Shown: piece after piece, positions 16,883-25,374 of the stretch
How the letters are laid out: every line of letters starts with the position of its first letter
Numbering within the stretch: the stretch's first letter is position 1
From: Robertkochia solimangrovi
Lineage (GTDB): Bacteria; Bacteroidota; Bacteroidia; Flavobacteriales; Flavobacteriaceae
Length of the DNA stretch: 64,000 nucleotides
NCBI RefSeq assembly: GCF_007279655.1
Contig: NZ_QKWN01000009.1
Coordinates: 124,001-188,000 of the forward strand
Direction: 5' to 3'
Notes under the pieces: model-generated
What the model was told of the DNA's origin: nothing
Databases searched by the model: none
Seen by the model: only the letters and a program-made list of their open reading frames with translations
Position numbers and translations under genes: made by a program

Positions 16883-18037
16883 ATGAAGCGATATTTAAAA
16901 GCATTGATTTTTCCGGCACTTAGCCTTATTCTTTTTTCATCCTTTGATAATCCTGTTGATCCGCCGGGTAGCAAGGTCTTTACCGTAGTGCTGGATGCAG
17001 GTCATGGTGGTAATGACCCCGGGAACCTAGGGAGCGGATTTAAAGAGAAGGATATCGCTTTAAGTATCGTGCTGCGGATCGGAAAAATATTGGAACAGGA
17101 CCCGAACATCAAAGTGATCTATACCAGAAAGACTGATGTTTTTATAGAGCTTTTTGAAAGAGGAGCCATTGCTAATCGCGCCAATGCTGACCTTTTCGTT
17201 TCAGTACATTGCAATGCTCATGATTCCAATGCCCATGGAACAGAGACCTGGGTGCTCGGACTCAACGGTAATAAGAAAAACATGGAAGTTGCCAAAAAGG
17301 AGAACTCGGTAATCTTTCTCGAGGATAATTATGAAGTAAACTATGAAGGGTATGATATGAATGCTCCGGAGTCTATTCTTGGATTGACCATGATGCAGGA
17401 GGAATTTCTGGATCAGAGTATCGTACTAGCCAAGAACATTCAGGATAACTTTACACAGGATCTGCATAGAAAGGATCGTGGTGTAAAGCAGAATATTTTC
17501 ATCGTACTGCATCAGACTTTTATGCCCAGTGTACTGGTAGAAACCGGATTCCTTACCTATCAGCCTGAAGGAGCTTACCTGAATTCGGGTAAGGGAAAAG
17601 ATGAAATGGCGAAGTCGATCGCGGAAGCCGTTGTCAAGTATAAAAGGTCTGTAGAGAATTTCGTAGGCGAGGATTTCTCCTATGAACTGGGTTCGCTTAA
17701 ACAGGATGAACCTTTGCTGGCTTCCGGCGACGAAACAGCGACGATTCCTGTTGCAAGTGAAAGCAGCGGTGATGCAGTAATATTTAAGGTACAAATATCC
17801 GCAGGGGCAAATGATCTTGAATTGCAACCTTTTAATTTCAATGGTCTGGATCAGTTGTCGAAACAGTTCAGTGAAGGGATCTATCGCTATTATTACGGGA
17901 ATACATCCAACTGGGAAGAAGCAAAAAAATTACAACAAAATGCCGTTGATAAGGGATTCGGTTCCTGTTTTATTGTTGCGTATAAAAACGGAGAGAAAAT
18001 TAATTTGGAAACAGCGGTTAATTCCGTCTCACATTAA
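16883..18037 (+). CDS. N-acetylmuramoyl-L-alanine amidase (Amidase_3) with C-terminal SPOR-like region
   Basis: A 384-residue exported zinc amidase that cuts the MurNAc-L-Ala bond of peptidoglycan. A short hydrophobic N-terminus (residues 4-20) acts as signal or anchor. The catalytic domain (about 32-255) shows VLDAGHGG (zinc His41), Glu55, SVHCNAH (zinc His109) and LVETGFL (catalytic Glu). The C-terminal 95 residues (FKVQISAG, then YRYYYGNTSNWEEAKKL and FIVAYKNGEKI) resemble a SPOR peptidoglycan-binding domain, which would direct it to denuded glycan at division sites. It shares a promoter region with lptD. Confidence 0.9.
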   Translation: MKRYLKALIFPALSLILFSSFDNPVDPPGSKVFTVVLDAGHGGNDPGNLGSGFKEKDIALSIVLRIGKILEQDPNIKVIYTRKTDVFIELFERGAIANRANADLFVSVHCNAHDSNAHGTETWVLGLNGNKKNMEVAKKENSVIFLEDNYEVNYEGYDMNAPESILGLTMMQEEFLDQSIVLAKNIQDNFTQDLHRKDRGVKQNIFIVLHQTFMPSVLVETGFLTYQPEGAYLNSGKGKDEMAKSIAEAVVKYKRSVENFVGEDFSYELGSLKQDEPLLASGDETATIPVASESSGDAVIFKVQISAGANDLELQPFNFNGLDQLSKQFSEGIYRYYYGNTSNWEEAKKLQQNAVDKGFGSCFIVAYKNGEKINLETAVNSVSH

Positions 18038-18094
18038 AGCACAACTTTAGAAAATATTTCTAATTTTGTTACTTGTACTTTAAAAAGATAGCTT

Positions 18095-19063
18095 TTGAAA
18101 TTATCCAGAGAACTTAAAACTGCCATCATCGTTCTTGGTGGAATTATCCTGTTTATTCTGGGATTCAGTTACCTGAAATCCAACAATTTGTTCGATAACA
18201 GCAGAACATTCTATGCGGTTTATGATAATGTGAACGGACTGGCGACAGGAACCAATGTCGATATCAATGGATTGAAGGTGGGAAGTATTCATAGTATTGA
18301 ATTTTTGAACAGCACAGGGAATCTTTTGGTTACCTTCTCAGTAGATAGTGATTTTAAATTTTCCAGAAACAGTGAGGCAGAACTTTACGATACCGGGATC
18401 ATCGGTGGTAAGGGGCTGCGGATCATACCGGTATTCGATGGCGGGCCTAATGCTAAATCAGGCGATACCCTTGAGGCAAAGATAAGACCGGGGATTACTG
18501 AACTGGTAACGCAAAGACTGAATCCGTTACAGGAAAAACTGGAAGGAGTGATGATCAATGCCGATTCTGTACTTGCAGGCATGGATAAGGTGATGAATGA
18601 AAAGTCAAGAAGCCATCTGCGCAATGTGATCGCAAATCTCGATGAGACCGTTAAAGAATTCAAAGCTACTTCATACCGTATCAATGGTTTTCTAAAAGAA
18701 AATCAAGATAATATGACCGCTTCGGTAACCAACATCAAAAAGATCAGTGAAGATTTTTCTAAACTCAGTGACAGTCTGAGTAATGCCGATATTTCAGGGT
18801 CTATAGAAAAGCTTAAGTCTACCATGGATAATCTTAACAGTGTAGTTGCTAAAATAGAAGCCGGAGAGGGTTCTGTAGGAAAGTTGCTCAACGATGAAAC
18901 TTTATATCAGAATCTGGAACAGGCTTCACTGGATCTTCAATTATTACTGGAAGATCTTAGGTTGAATCCGAAACGGTATGTTCATTTTTCACTTTTCGGG
19001 AAAAAGGCAAAACCTTATGAAGCTAACTCAGATACATTAACTATCATTCAAAATAACGATTGA
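18095..19063 (+). CDS. MlaD family (MCE) lipid-transport protein
   Basis: A 322-residue protein with one N-terminal transmembrane helix (about 8-28) and a single MCE domain (about 36-115; NVNGLATGTNVDINGLKVGSI is the signature), followed by a long helical/coiled-coil tail (about 120-300). MCE proteins form hexameric tubes that carry phospholipids between membranes. The start is TTG (TTG AAA TTA TCC AGA), since MKLSRELKT fits the family start. No mlaE or mlaF gene is nearby, as is common in flavobacteria. The stop overlaps the region just before the next gene (2 bp gap). Confidence 0.9.
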   Translation: MKLSRELKTAIIVLGGIILFILGFSYLKSNNLFDNSRTFYAVYDNVNGLATGTNVDINGLKVGSIHSIEFLNSTGNLLVTFSVDSDFKFSRNSEAELYDTGIIGGKGLRIIPVFDGGPNAKSGDTLEAKIRPGITELVTQRLNPLQEKLEGVMINADSVLAGMDKVMNEKSRSHLRNVIANLDETVKEFKATSYRINGFLKENQDNMTASVTNIKKISEDFSKLSDSLSNADISGSIEKLKSTMDNLNSVVAKIEAGEGSVGKLLNDETLYQNLEQASLDLQLLLEDLRLNPKRYVHFSLFGKKAKPYEANSDTLTIIQNND

Positions 19064-19065
19064 TC

Positions 19066-20406
19066 ATGGGTTTTATCTCTCAGATATTATTTGCAGTTGT
19101 ACTAATTGCTGGAATCGGATATTTTGTCCGTAATATCAATAAACTGCGGAGAAATATAAAACTGGGGAAGCCTGTTGATCGTTCCGATAATAAAGCCGAG
19201 CGTTGGAGAAATATGGCTTTGATCGCTCTGGGACAGAAAAAGATGGTAGTGCGGCCAATACCTGGTTTATTGCATATCATCGTCTATGTCGGATTTATCA
19301 TTATAAACATAGAGGTACTGGAGATCGTTATCGATGGGTTATTTGGTACGCATCGGGTCTTATCCTTCCTGGGAGGCTTCTATGACTTTCTAATCGGTTC
19401 ATTTGAGATTCTTGCATTACTGGTGATTGTATCGGTAACTATATTCTGGATCCGTAGAAATGTGATTCGATTAAAAAGATTCTGGAACCCGGAAATGAAA
19501 GGCTGGCCCAAAAATGATGCGAATTATATCCTCTATTTCGAAGCGGTTCTAATGCTTTTGTTCCTCACGATGAATGCAGCCGATCATCAGCTTCAGCAGG
19601 CCGGAGCAGCGCACTATGCACAGGCAGGGGCATTCCCGGTAAGCGGGATGATCAGTTCTGTATTTGGAGGATTGGATGTTGCCAGTCTGATCGCAGTAGA
19701 ACGAATGGCATGGTGGTTTCACATTATAGGAATTCTGATATTTTTGAATTACTTGTATTTCTCTAAACATCTCCATATCCTGTTGGCATTTCCGAATACC
19801 TGGTACGCTAAATTAACACCGAAAGGACAGTTCGATAATCTGGAAGCGGTTACCAAAGAAGTCATGCTCATGATGGATCCCGATGCGGATCCGTTTGCTG
19901 CGCCGGAGGAAACTGAAGGAGAAGAGGAGCCTGGTAAATTTGGGGCCTCCGATATTTTTGATCTCAACAGGGTACAACTTTTAAACGCCTATACCTGTAC
20001 GGAATGTGGTCGTTGTACCAGTGAATGTCCGGCAAATCAAACGGGAAAAAAATTATCTCCCCGTAAGATTATGATGGATACCCGCGACAGAATAGAAGAG
20101 GTAGGGAAGAATATCGATGCCAATGGCGGTAAGTTTGCCGATGATGGAAAACAACTGTTGGATGGCTATATCAGCAGAGAGGAACTTTGGGCCTGTACCA
20201 CCTGTAATGCCTGTGTGGAGGCTTGCCCGGTAAGTATCGATCCCTTATCGATCATATTGGAAATGCGAAGATATCTCGTAATGGAAGAGTCTGCAGCACC
20301 TAATGAACTGAATGTGATGATGGGAAATATCGAGAATAATGCTGCTCCGTGGCCATTTAATCAAATGGACCGGTTGAACTGGAAAGAAGAAATTGAAACA
20401 ACATAA
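19066..20406 (+). CDS. Membrane-bound (Fe-S)-binding oxidoreductase, HdrC/GlpC-like
   Basis: A 446-residue protein with about five transmembrane helices in its N-terminal 240 residues and two 4Fe-4S motifs, CTECGRCTSECP (from residue 311) and CTTCNACVEACP (from residue 377). This is the layout of respiratory Fe-S subunits fused to a cytochrome-b-like membrane part that pass electrons to or from quinone. Its partner is probably the CCG-domain protein encoded at 20921. An in-frame TTG lies six bases upstream, but ATG at 19066, 2 bp after the mlaD stop, is preferred. Confidence 0.85.
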   Translation: MGFISQILFAVVLIAGIGYFVRNINKLRRNIKLGKPVDRSDNKAERWRNMALIALGQKKMVVRPIPGLLHIIVYVGFIIINIEVLEIVIDGLFGTHRVLSFLGGFYDFLIGSFEILALLVIVSVTIFWIRRNVIRLKRFWNPEMKGWPKNDANYILYFEAVLMLLFLTMNAADHQLQQAGAAHYAQAGAFPVSGMISSVFGGLDVASLIAVERMAWWFHIIGILIFLNYLYFSKHLHILLAFPNTWYAKLTPKGQFDNLEAVTKEVMLMMDPDADPFAAPEETEGEEEPGKFGASDIFDLNRVQLLNAYTCTECGRCTSECPANQTGKKLSPRKIMMDTRDRIEEVGKNIDANGGKFADDGKQLLDGYISREELWACTTCNACVEACPVSIDPLSIILEMRRYLVMEESAAPNELNVMMGNIENNAAPWPFNQMDRLNWKEEIETT

Positions 20407-20416
20407 ATTGAAACTG

Positions 20417-20866
20417 ATGAATAAAGAGGAAGTAGAGAAGTTACTACATGAGAAGTTGGAGGCGGGAGAACATGTAAGTCCTGTATTACCGGAAGGAATC
20501 AAGAATTACCTGATCGACATCGACGGTACTATCTGTGACGATATACCGAATGAAGAGCCGGAAAGAATGGCTACTGCACAGGTGTATCCGGATGCATTGA
20601 AAACCCTGAACAAATGGTTTGAAGAAGGACATGTTATCTATTTTTTCACATCGCGTACGGAAGAACATCGCGGAGTAACCGAAGACTGGTTAAATCGTCA
20701 TGGCTTTAAATATCACGGTATGGTGATGGGAAAACCTCGTGGAGGTAATTACCACTGGATCGATAATCACCTGGTAAAGGCTACCCGATATAACGGTAAG
20801 TTTACAGATCTGGTCGACAAGGAAGTTACCATTCAGGTTTTCGACGACGGTAAACACGATCAATAA
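20417..20866 (+). CDS. Small HAD-like phosphohydrolase (often labelled phosphoheptose isomerase)
   Basis: A 149-residue protein. YLIDIDGTICDD is the HAD nucleophile motif (DxDGT) and YFFTSR the motif II Thr/Ser; HWIDNH and FDDG follow. This points to a minimal HAD phosphatase without a large cap. Automated annotation in relatives uses phosphoheptose isomerase, but no SIS domain is present. The start is ATG at 20417; a TTG 24 bases upstream would overlap the previous gene. It lies between the two Fe-S genes with short gaps (10 and 54 bp), so it is probably cotranscribed with them; substrate unknown. Confidence 0.75.
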   Translation: MNKEEVEKLLHEKLEAGEHVSPVLPEGIKNYLIDIDGTICDDIPNEEPERMATAQVYPDALKTLNKWFEEGHVIYFFTSRTEEHRGVTEDWLNRHGFKYHGMVMGKPRGGNYHWIDNHLVKATRYNGKFTDLVDKEVTIQVFDDGKHDQ

Positions 20867-20920
20867 TACGGAATAAGGAATCCATCGGATTTCCTAATTC
20901 CATTAATGCACCCATTAGTT

Positions 20921-21712
20921 ATGAGTGAAGTGATTAAGGTACCAACCATGGCAGAATACATGGGCTTGGGGAAAGTTCCCGAAGTTCTATTCTGGGTGGG
21001 TTGTGCCGGTAGTTTTGACGACAGAGCAAAAAAGATCACCAAAGCCTTTGTCAGGATCCTGAATAAGGCAGGTGTTGATTTTGCAGTACTGGGAACGGAA
21101 GAAAGCTGTACTGGAGATCCGGCTAAAAGAGCTGGAAATGAATTTCTTTTCCAGATGCAGGCAGTTACCAATATTGAAGTTTTGAATGGTTATGAGATAA
21201 AAAAGATCGTAACCACCTGTCCGCATTGTTTCAATACCCTCAAGAATGAATATCCTTCCCTGGGTGGTAAATATGAGGTCATCCATCATACGCAGTTATT
21301 GCGTTCTTTGTTGGATGAAGGCAGATTGACCATCGAAGGAGGAAAGTTTAAAGGGAAACGCATTACTTTTCACGATCCGTGCTATTTAGGAAGAGCGAAC
21401 AACGTGTATGAAGCACCGAGAGAGCTGATCAGAAAACTCGATGCGGAACTTGTAGAAATGAAAAGTTGTCGCTCAAGAGGACTATGCTGCGGTGCAGGGG
21501 GAGCTCAGATGTTCAAAGAACCAGAGAAAGGGGATATGGATGTTAACGTTAAACGTACGGAGCAGGCCTTAGAAACCGCACCTGAGATCATTGCAGCGGG
21601 ATGCCCTTTCTGTAATACGATGATGACCGATGGCGTGAAAGCCAAAGAGAAGGAGAACAGTATCGCTGTTATGGATGTAGCAGAACTTATCGCAGCAGCG
21701 GAAGATTTATAA
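20921..21712 (+). CDS. (Fe-S)-binding protein with two CCG domains, HdrB-like
   Basis: A 263-residue soluble protein. The cysteine-rich signatures are TTCPHCFNTLKNEYP with HDPCYLGR, and CCGAGGAQMF with AGCPFCNTMM, the CX(n)CCGX(n)CXXC pattern of heterodisulfide-reductase subunit B, GlpC and LutA. Such proteins bind unusual Fe-S clusters and work with a ferredoxin-like membrane subunit, here the product at 19066. Electron donor and acceptor are unknown. An ATG 15 bases upstream is possible; MSEVIKVPTMAEYMGLG fits the family start better. Confidence 0.87.
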   Translation: MSEVIKVPTMAEYMGLGKVPEVLFWVGCAGSFDDRAKKITKAFVRILNKAGVDFAVLGTEESCTGDPAKRAGNEFLFQMQAVTNIEVLNGYEIKKIVTTCPHCFNTLKNEYPSLGGKYEVIHHTQLLRSLLDEGRLTIEGGKFKGKRITFHDPCYLGRANNVYEAPRELIRKLDAELVEMKSCRSRGLCCGAGGAQMFKEPEKGDMDVNVKRTEQALETAPEIIAAGCPFCNTMMTDGVKAKEKENSIAVMDVAELIAAAEDL

Positions 21713-21728
21713 TTAAGAGAAGAGAATC

Positions 21729-22214
21729 ATGTTAGTTGAATTTGAAAAATTGCCGGATTATTCAAAAGTTTGGATTTATCAGGCAAACCGATCGCTTACA
21801 GATGATGAAGCAGAAGTGATCAAAAAAAGGTTGGATGAGTTTCTGACGCAATGGACCGCACATGGGGCCAGCCTGCAGGCGGCCTATGAATTACGGTACA
21901 AACGATTTATTATCATTGCGCTCGATCAGGAATTCAATGCTGCATCAGGATGTTCTATCGATACCTCGGTAAGATTCATTCAGGAATTGGAGCGTGATTT
22001 CAATATTGATCTGCTCGATAAGATGAACGTATCATACCGTCAGGGAGATTTTATAGCCTATAAACCATTAGCTGATTTTAAAAAGATGGCGAAGCAAAAG
22101 GCGGTTTCTCAGAATACCATCGTATTCAATAATCTGGTAACAAATAAAGAAGAATACCTTAACTATTGGGAAGTCCCCGCCAGAGATAGCTGGCATGCCC
22201 GGTTTATGAACTGA
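21729..22214 (+). CDS. Conserved flavobacterial protein of unknown function (commonly mislabelled ABC transporter ATPase)
   Basis: A 161-residue soluble protein, LVEFEKLPDYSKVWIYQANR at the start and EEYLNYWEVPARDSWHARF at the end. It contains no Walker A, Walker B or LSGGQ motif and no transmembrane helix, so the ABC ATPase name used in relatives cannot be right. It follows the CCG-domain gene by 16 bp and is likely in the same transcript, which suggests a role linked to the Fe-S complex or to MlaD. I cannot assign a fold by eye. Confidence 0.7.
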   Translation: MLVEFEKLPDYSKVWIYQANRSLTDDEAEVIKKRLDEFLTQWTAHGASLQAAYELRYKRFIIIALDQEFNAASGCSIDTSVRFIQELERDFNIDLLDKMNVSYRQGDFIAYKPLADFKKMAKQKAVSQNTIVFNNLVTNKEEYLNYWEVPARDSWHARFMN

Positions 22215-22298
22215 TTTTTAAGAATATTAACCGAAAAAACAGGAAAGTCAGGATTTTTTCCTCAAATTGACAACCCTGAAACTAAAACTACTTGCTCA

Positions 22299-25223
22299 AT
22301 GAAATGGAATAGATTGGTGCTGTTGCTGGTGTTTTATGTTACAGGACTTATAGCACACGCACAGCAGATTAGTCCGCTTATAGCAAAAGATCACCTCGAA
22401 CAACAAAAATGGGTCGATAGCGTATATAATGCTATGACTCTGGAAGAAAGAATCGCTCAGCTTTTTATGATTCAGGTCTTTACCGACAAAGGAAAGGTCC
22501 ACGAAGAATCGATAAAGAAGATCGTCAGTGATTATCAGATCGGTGGGGTTATCTTTTCCAAAGGTGGACCAGTTAGGCAGGCGAAGCTAAACAATACGCT
22601 GCAACAACTCTCCAAAACCAAAATGCTGGTTGCCATGGATGCCGAATGGGGGCTTTCCATGAGACTTGATTCTACCTTCGCCTATCCCTATAATATGATG
22701 CTGGGTGCCGTTAAGGATGATCACCTGATCAAACAGGTAGGAGAACGTCTTGGATATCATTGTAAACGTCTGGGGGTACATATCAATTTTGCTCCGGTGG
22801 TAGATATCAATACAAATCCTGATAATCCGATTATCGGTAACCGTTCCTTCGGTGAGAATATGGAGAAGGTCACCGAACTTTCACTTGCCTTTATGGAGGG
22901 TATGCAGTCTGCAGGAGTTCTGGCGAATGCAAAGCATTTTCCCGGTCATGGTGATACCGATCAGGATTCTCATAAAACCCTTCCGACTATAAGTTTTGAT
23001 GCAGAACGAATCGATAGCATTGAACTCTATCCCTATAAAAAACTTTTTAAGAACGGACTCGCCAGTGTTATGGTGGCGCATCTTAATGTACCTGCACTGG
23101 AATCCCGCAATAATTTTCCTTCCTCGCTTTCGGAAGATATCGTAACTGGGTTGCTCAAACGAAAATTGAACTTTGATGGTTTGATCTTTACCGATGCCCT
23201 GAATATGAAAGGAGTCTCTGAATATGCTGCTCCGGGGGCGGTTGATCTGGCTGCGTTTCTGGCCGGTAGTGATGTTTTGCTGATCCCTGAAGATGTAGAG
23301 AAGGGAATCGGCACACTAAAGGAAGCTTATGATAAGGGGGTGATTTCCGAAGGAAGGCTTTCCCATTCTGTTAAAAAGATCCTGAATGCAAAATATATGG
23401 TCGGTTTGAACGATTATCAACCTGTGGTAACCAATAATCTTGTTTCTGATCTGAACTCCGTTAACGATCAGGTTCTAAGGGAAAATATCGTAGCCAATGC
23501 GATCACTATCGCTCAAAATCTCGATCAGCAGATTCCACTCAGAGATCTCGATAAACGAAATATCGCTTATCTCCAGTTTGGCGATGGTAATGGAGCCGTT
23601 TTTTTGAATGCATTACGAAAATATACGAAGGTTGATGTGGTAAACGGAGATGATCTTGCGGATATCCTGAAGTTTCTGTTACCATATGAGACCGTGATCA
23701 TCGGGTTTCATAAAAATACCGATACCCCATGGAAGGATTATAAGCTTACCGATCAGGAAATACACTGGCTGAATGAGATCTCACGTACTAAGAATGTGAT
23801 ATTCGATGTATTTGCTTCTCCCTATACTTTGTTAGATCTTCGTACGATCACCAATATAGAAAGTATTATTGTAAGCTACCAGAATGATGCTATGGCTCAG
23901 GAAAAATCTGCCGAACTTATTTTTGGAGCCATTGGAGCCAGAGGTAGTCTTCCTGTATCTGCCAATCCGTGGTTGCCTGAGAACAGAGGTTTTATAACAC
24001 ATCCGCTTTCCCGGCTTGGATTTGGATCTCCCGAGAGTGTTGGACTGGATTCAGAGCGTTTGAAAAAGGTGGATTCAGTGATCAAAAGAGCTATTAGTTC
24101 CGGAGTGACTCCCGGAGCTCAGATTCTGGTTGCCAGAAAAGGGAAGGTGGTTTATGAAAAAAGCTTTGGAAAATTCTATTATGGATCAGATGCTGATAAG
24201 ATAACCGATCAAAACATTTATGACCTCGCCTCCTTGACGAAGATAGTAGCGACCCTACCGGTTTTAATGCAGATGGTGGATGAGGATAAGTTGAATTTCA
24301 ATACGACACTGGGCGAAATGCTACCTGAACTTAAAGGAACCAATAAGGAAGACCTTCGACTTGTTTCGGTGCTGTCACATTATGCACGATTAAAGCCCTG
24401 GATTCCTTTTTATATGGAAACCCTGAATGATGGTACCAAAAAGCCGGATGAAAAGTACTACCGTGAATCCCCACAAGGTAAATTTACGGTGAAGGTTGCC
24501 GATGAACTATACATGAGAGAGGATTATAAGGATAGTATCTTTAAAGAAATTAAAGATAGTGATCTGTTGAAAAAACTTCAGTATCGTTATAGTGACCTGC
24601 CTTATTTTCTGATGAAGGAATATATTGAAAAGGAAACCGGAGAGACCCTCGATCAGGTGGTTCAGGAAAAATTCTATCGTTCTCTGGGAATGAATTATAC
24701 CACCTATAAACCCTTGGAGAAATTTAGGAAAGGCGAGATCGTGCCAACGGAAGTGGATGATTATTATCGTTATCAGACGGTTCAGGGGTATGTTCATGAT
24801 ATGGCTGCAGCTATGTTGGGTGGTGTGGCAGGACATGCCGGACTTTTCAGCAATGCGAACGATTTGGCAAAGCTGATGCAAATGTATCTTCAGAAAGGAT
24901 ACTACGGTGGTGTTCGTTACTTCAGTGCCGATACTTTTGATAAGTTCAATACTTGTTATTTCTGTGATCAGAATGTGAGAAGAGGTGTTGGTTTCGATAA
25001 GCCGCAATTAGGAGAAGCAGGCCCGACCTGTGGTTGCGTATCCATGACGAGTTTCGGTCATAGCGGGTTTACAGGTACTTATGCCTGGGTAGATCCGGAA
25101 GAAGAACTCGTGTATGTCTTTTTGTCCAACCGGACGTTTCCAACCATGGAAAATCGTAAACTCATTTCGGAAGGTACCCGGACGGTTATCCAGGAACTGA
25201 TCTACGATTCCATAATTTTTTAG
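22299..25223 (+). CDS. Exported GH3 beta-N-acetylglucosaminidase fused to a serine beta-lactamase-like hydrolase
   Basis: A 974-residue two-enzyme fusion. A signal peptide (ending IAHAQQ) is followed by a GH3 domain (about 35-370) with the NagZ-type motif KHFPGHGDTDQDSH (about 211-224) and IFTDALNMKG holding the Asp nucleophile. After a GH3 C-terminal-like part comes a class C beta-lactamase/penicillin-binding fold (about 585-970) with SLTK (near 645) as SxxK serine-lysine pair, YSDL in the place of YxN, and HSGFTG near the end in place of KTG. The pair suggests trimming of both glycan and peptide of muropeptides in the periplasm. Such fusions occur in other Bacteroidota. Confidence 0.9.
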   Translation: MKWNRLVLLLVFYVTGLIAHAQQISPLIAKDHLEQQKWVDSVYNAMTLEERIAQLFMIQVFTDKGKVHEESIKKIVSDYQIGGVIFSKGGPVRQAKLNNTLQQLSKTKMLVAMDAEWGLSMRLDSTFAYPYNMMLGAVKDDHLIKQVGERLGYHCKRLGVHINFAPVVDINTNPDNPIIGNRSFGENMEKVTELSLAFMEGMQSAGVLANAKHFPGHGDTDQDSHKTLPTISFDAERIDSIELYPYKKLFKNGLASVMVAHLNVPALESRNNFPSSLSEDIVTGLLKRKLNFDGLIFTDALNMKGVSEYAAPGAVDLAAFLAGSDVLLIPEDVEKGIGTLKEAYDKGVISEGRLSHSVKKILNAKYMVGLNDYQPVVTNNLVSDLNSVNDQVLRENIVANAITIAQNLDQQIPLRDLDKRNIAYLQFGDGNGAVFLNALRKYTKVDVVNGDDLADILKFLLPYETVIIGFHKNTDTPWKDYKLTDQEIHWLNEISRTKNVIFDVFASPYTLLDLRTITNIESIIVSYQNDAMAQEKSAELIFGAIGARGSLPVSANPWLPENRGFITHPLSRLGFGSPESVGLDSERLKKVDSVIKRAISSGVTPGAQILVARKGKVVYEKSFGKFYYGSDADKITDQNIYDLASLTKIVATLPVLMQMVDEDKLNFNTTLGEMLPELKGTNKEDLRLVSVLSHYARLKPWIPFYMETLNDGTKKPDEKYYRESPQGKFTVKVADELYMREDYKDSIFKEIKDSDLLKKLQYRYSDLPYFLMKEYIEKETGETLDQVVQEKFYRSLGMNYTTYKPLEKFRKGEIVPTEVDDYYRYQTVQGYVHDMAAAMLGGVAGHAGLFSNANDLAKLMQMYLQKGYYGGVRYFSADTFDKFNTCYFCDQNVRRGVGFDKPQLGEAGPTCGCVSMTSFGHSGFTGTYAWVDPEEELVYVFLSNRTFPTMENRKLISEGTRTVIQELIYDSIIF

Positions 25224-25308
25224 TGATTTCAGGGAGTTTTTATGGAGGTCGATATCGCGTATTGACAGAATTAAGATTCTGACAACATTTTTGTACATTT
25301 TAAAAACA

Positions 25309-25316
25309 TAACTTTG
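25309..25316 (+). promoter_or_regulatory. Candidate -7 box for bshA
   Basis: TAACTTTG is an exact TAnnTTTG match, 58 bases before the bshA ATG. A TTG lies 15 bases upstream (25291-25293), slightly closer than the 17-23 base spacing reported for Flavobacterium. Confidence 0.5.
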
Positions 25317-25374
25317 TAAGTATTGGTTTAAATAGCAGACCAAACACGGGAATATCCGACTTAAAAAAGTATCA

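Noticed and set aside
20417-20866. Annotation as phosphoheptose isomerase
   Set aside because: The DxDGT and FTSR motifs show a HAD phosphatase; no SIS domain is present.
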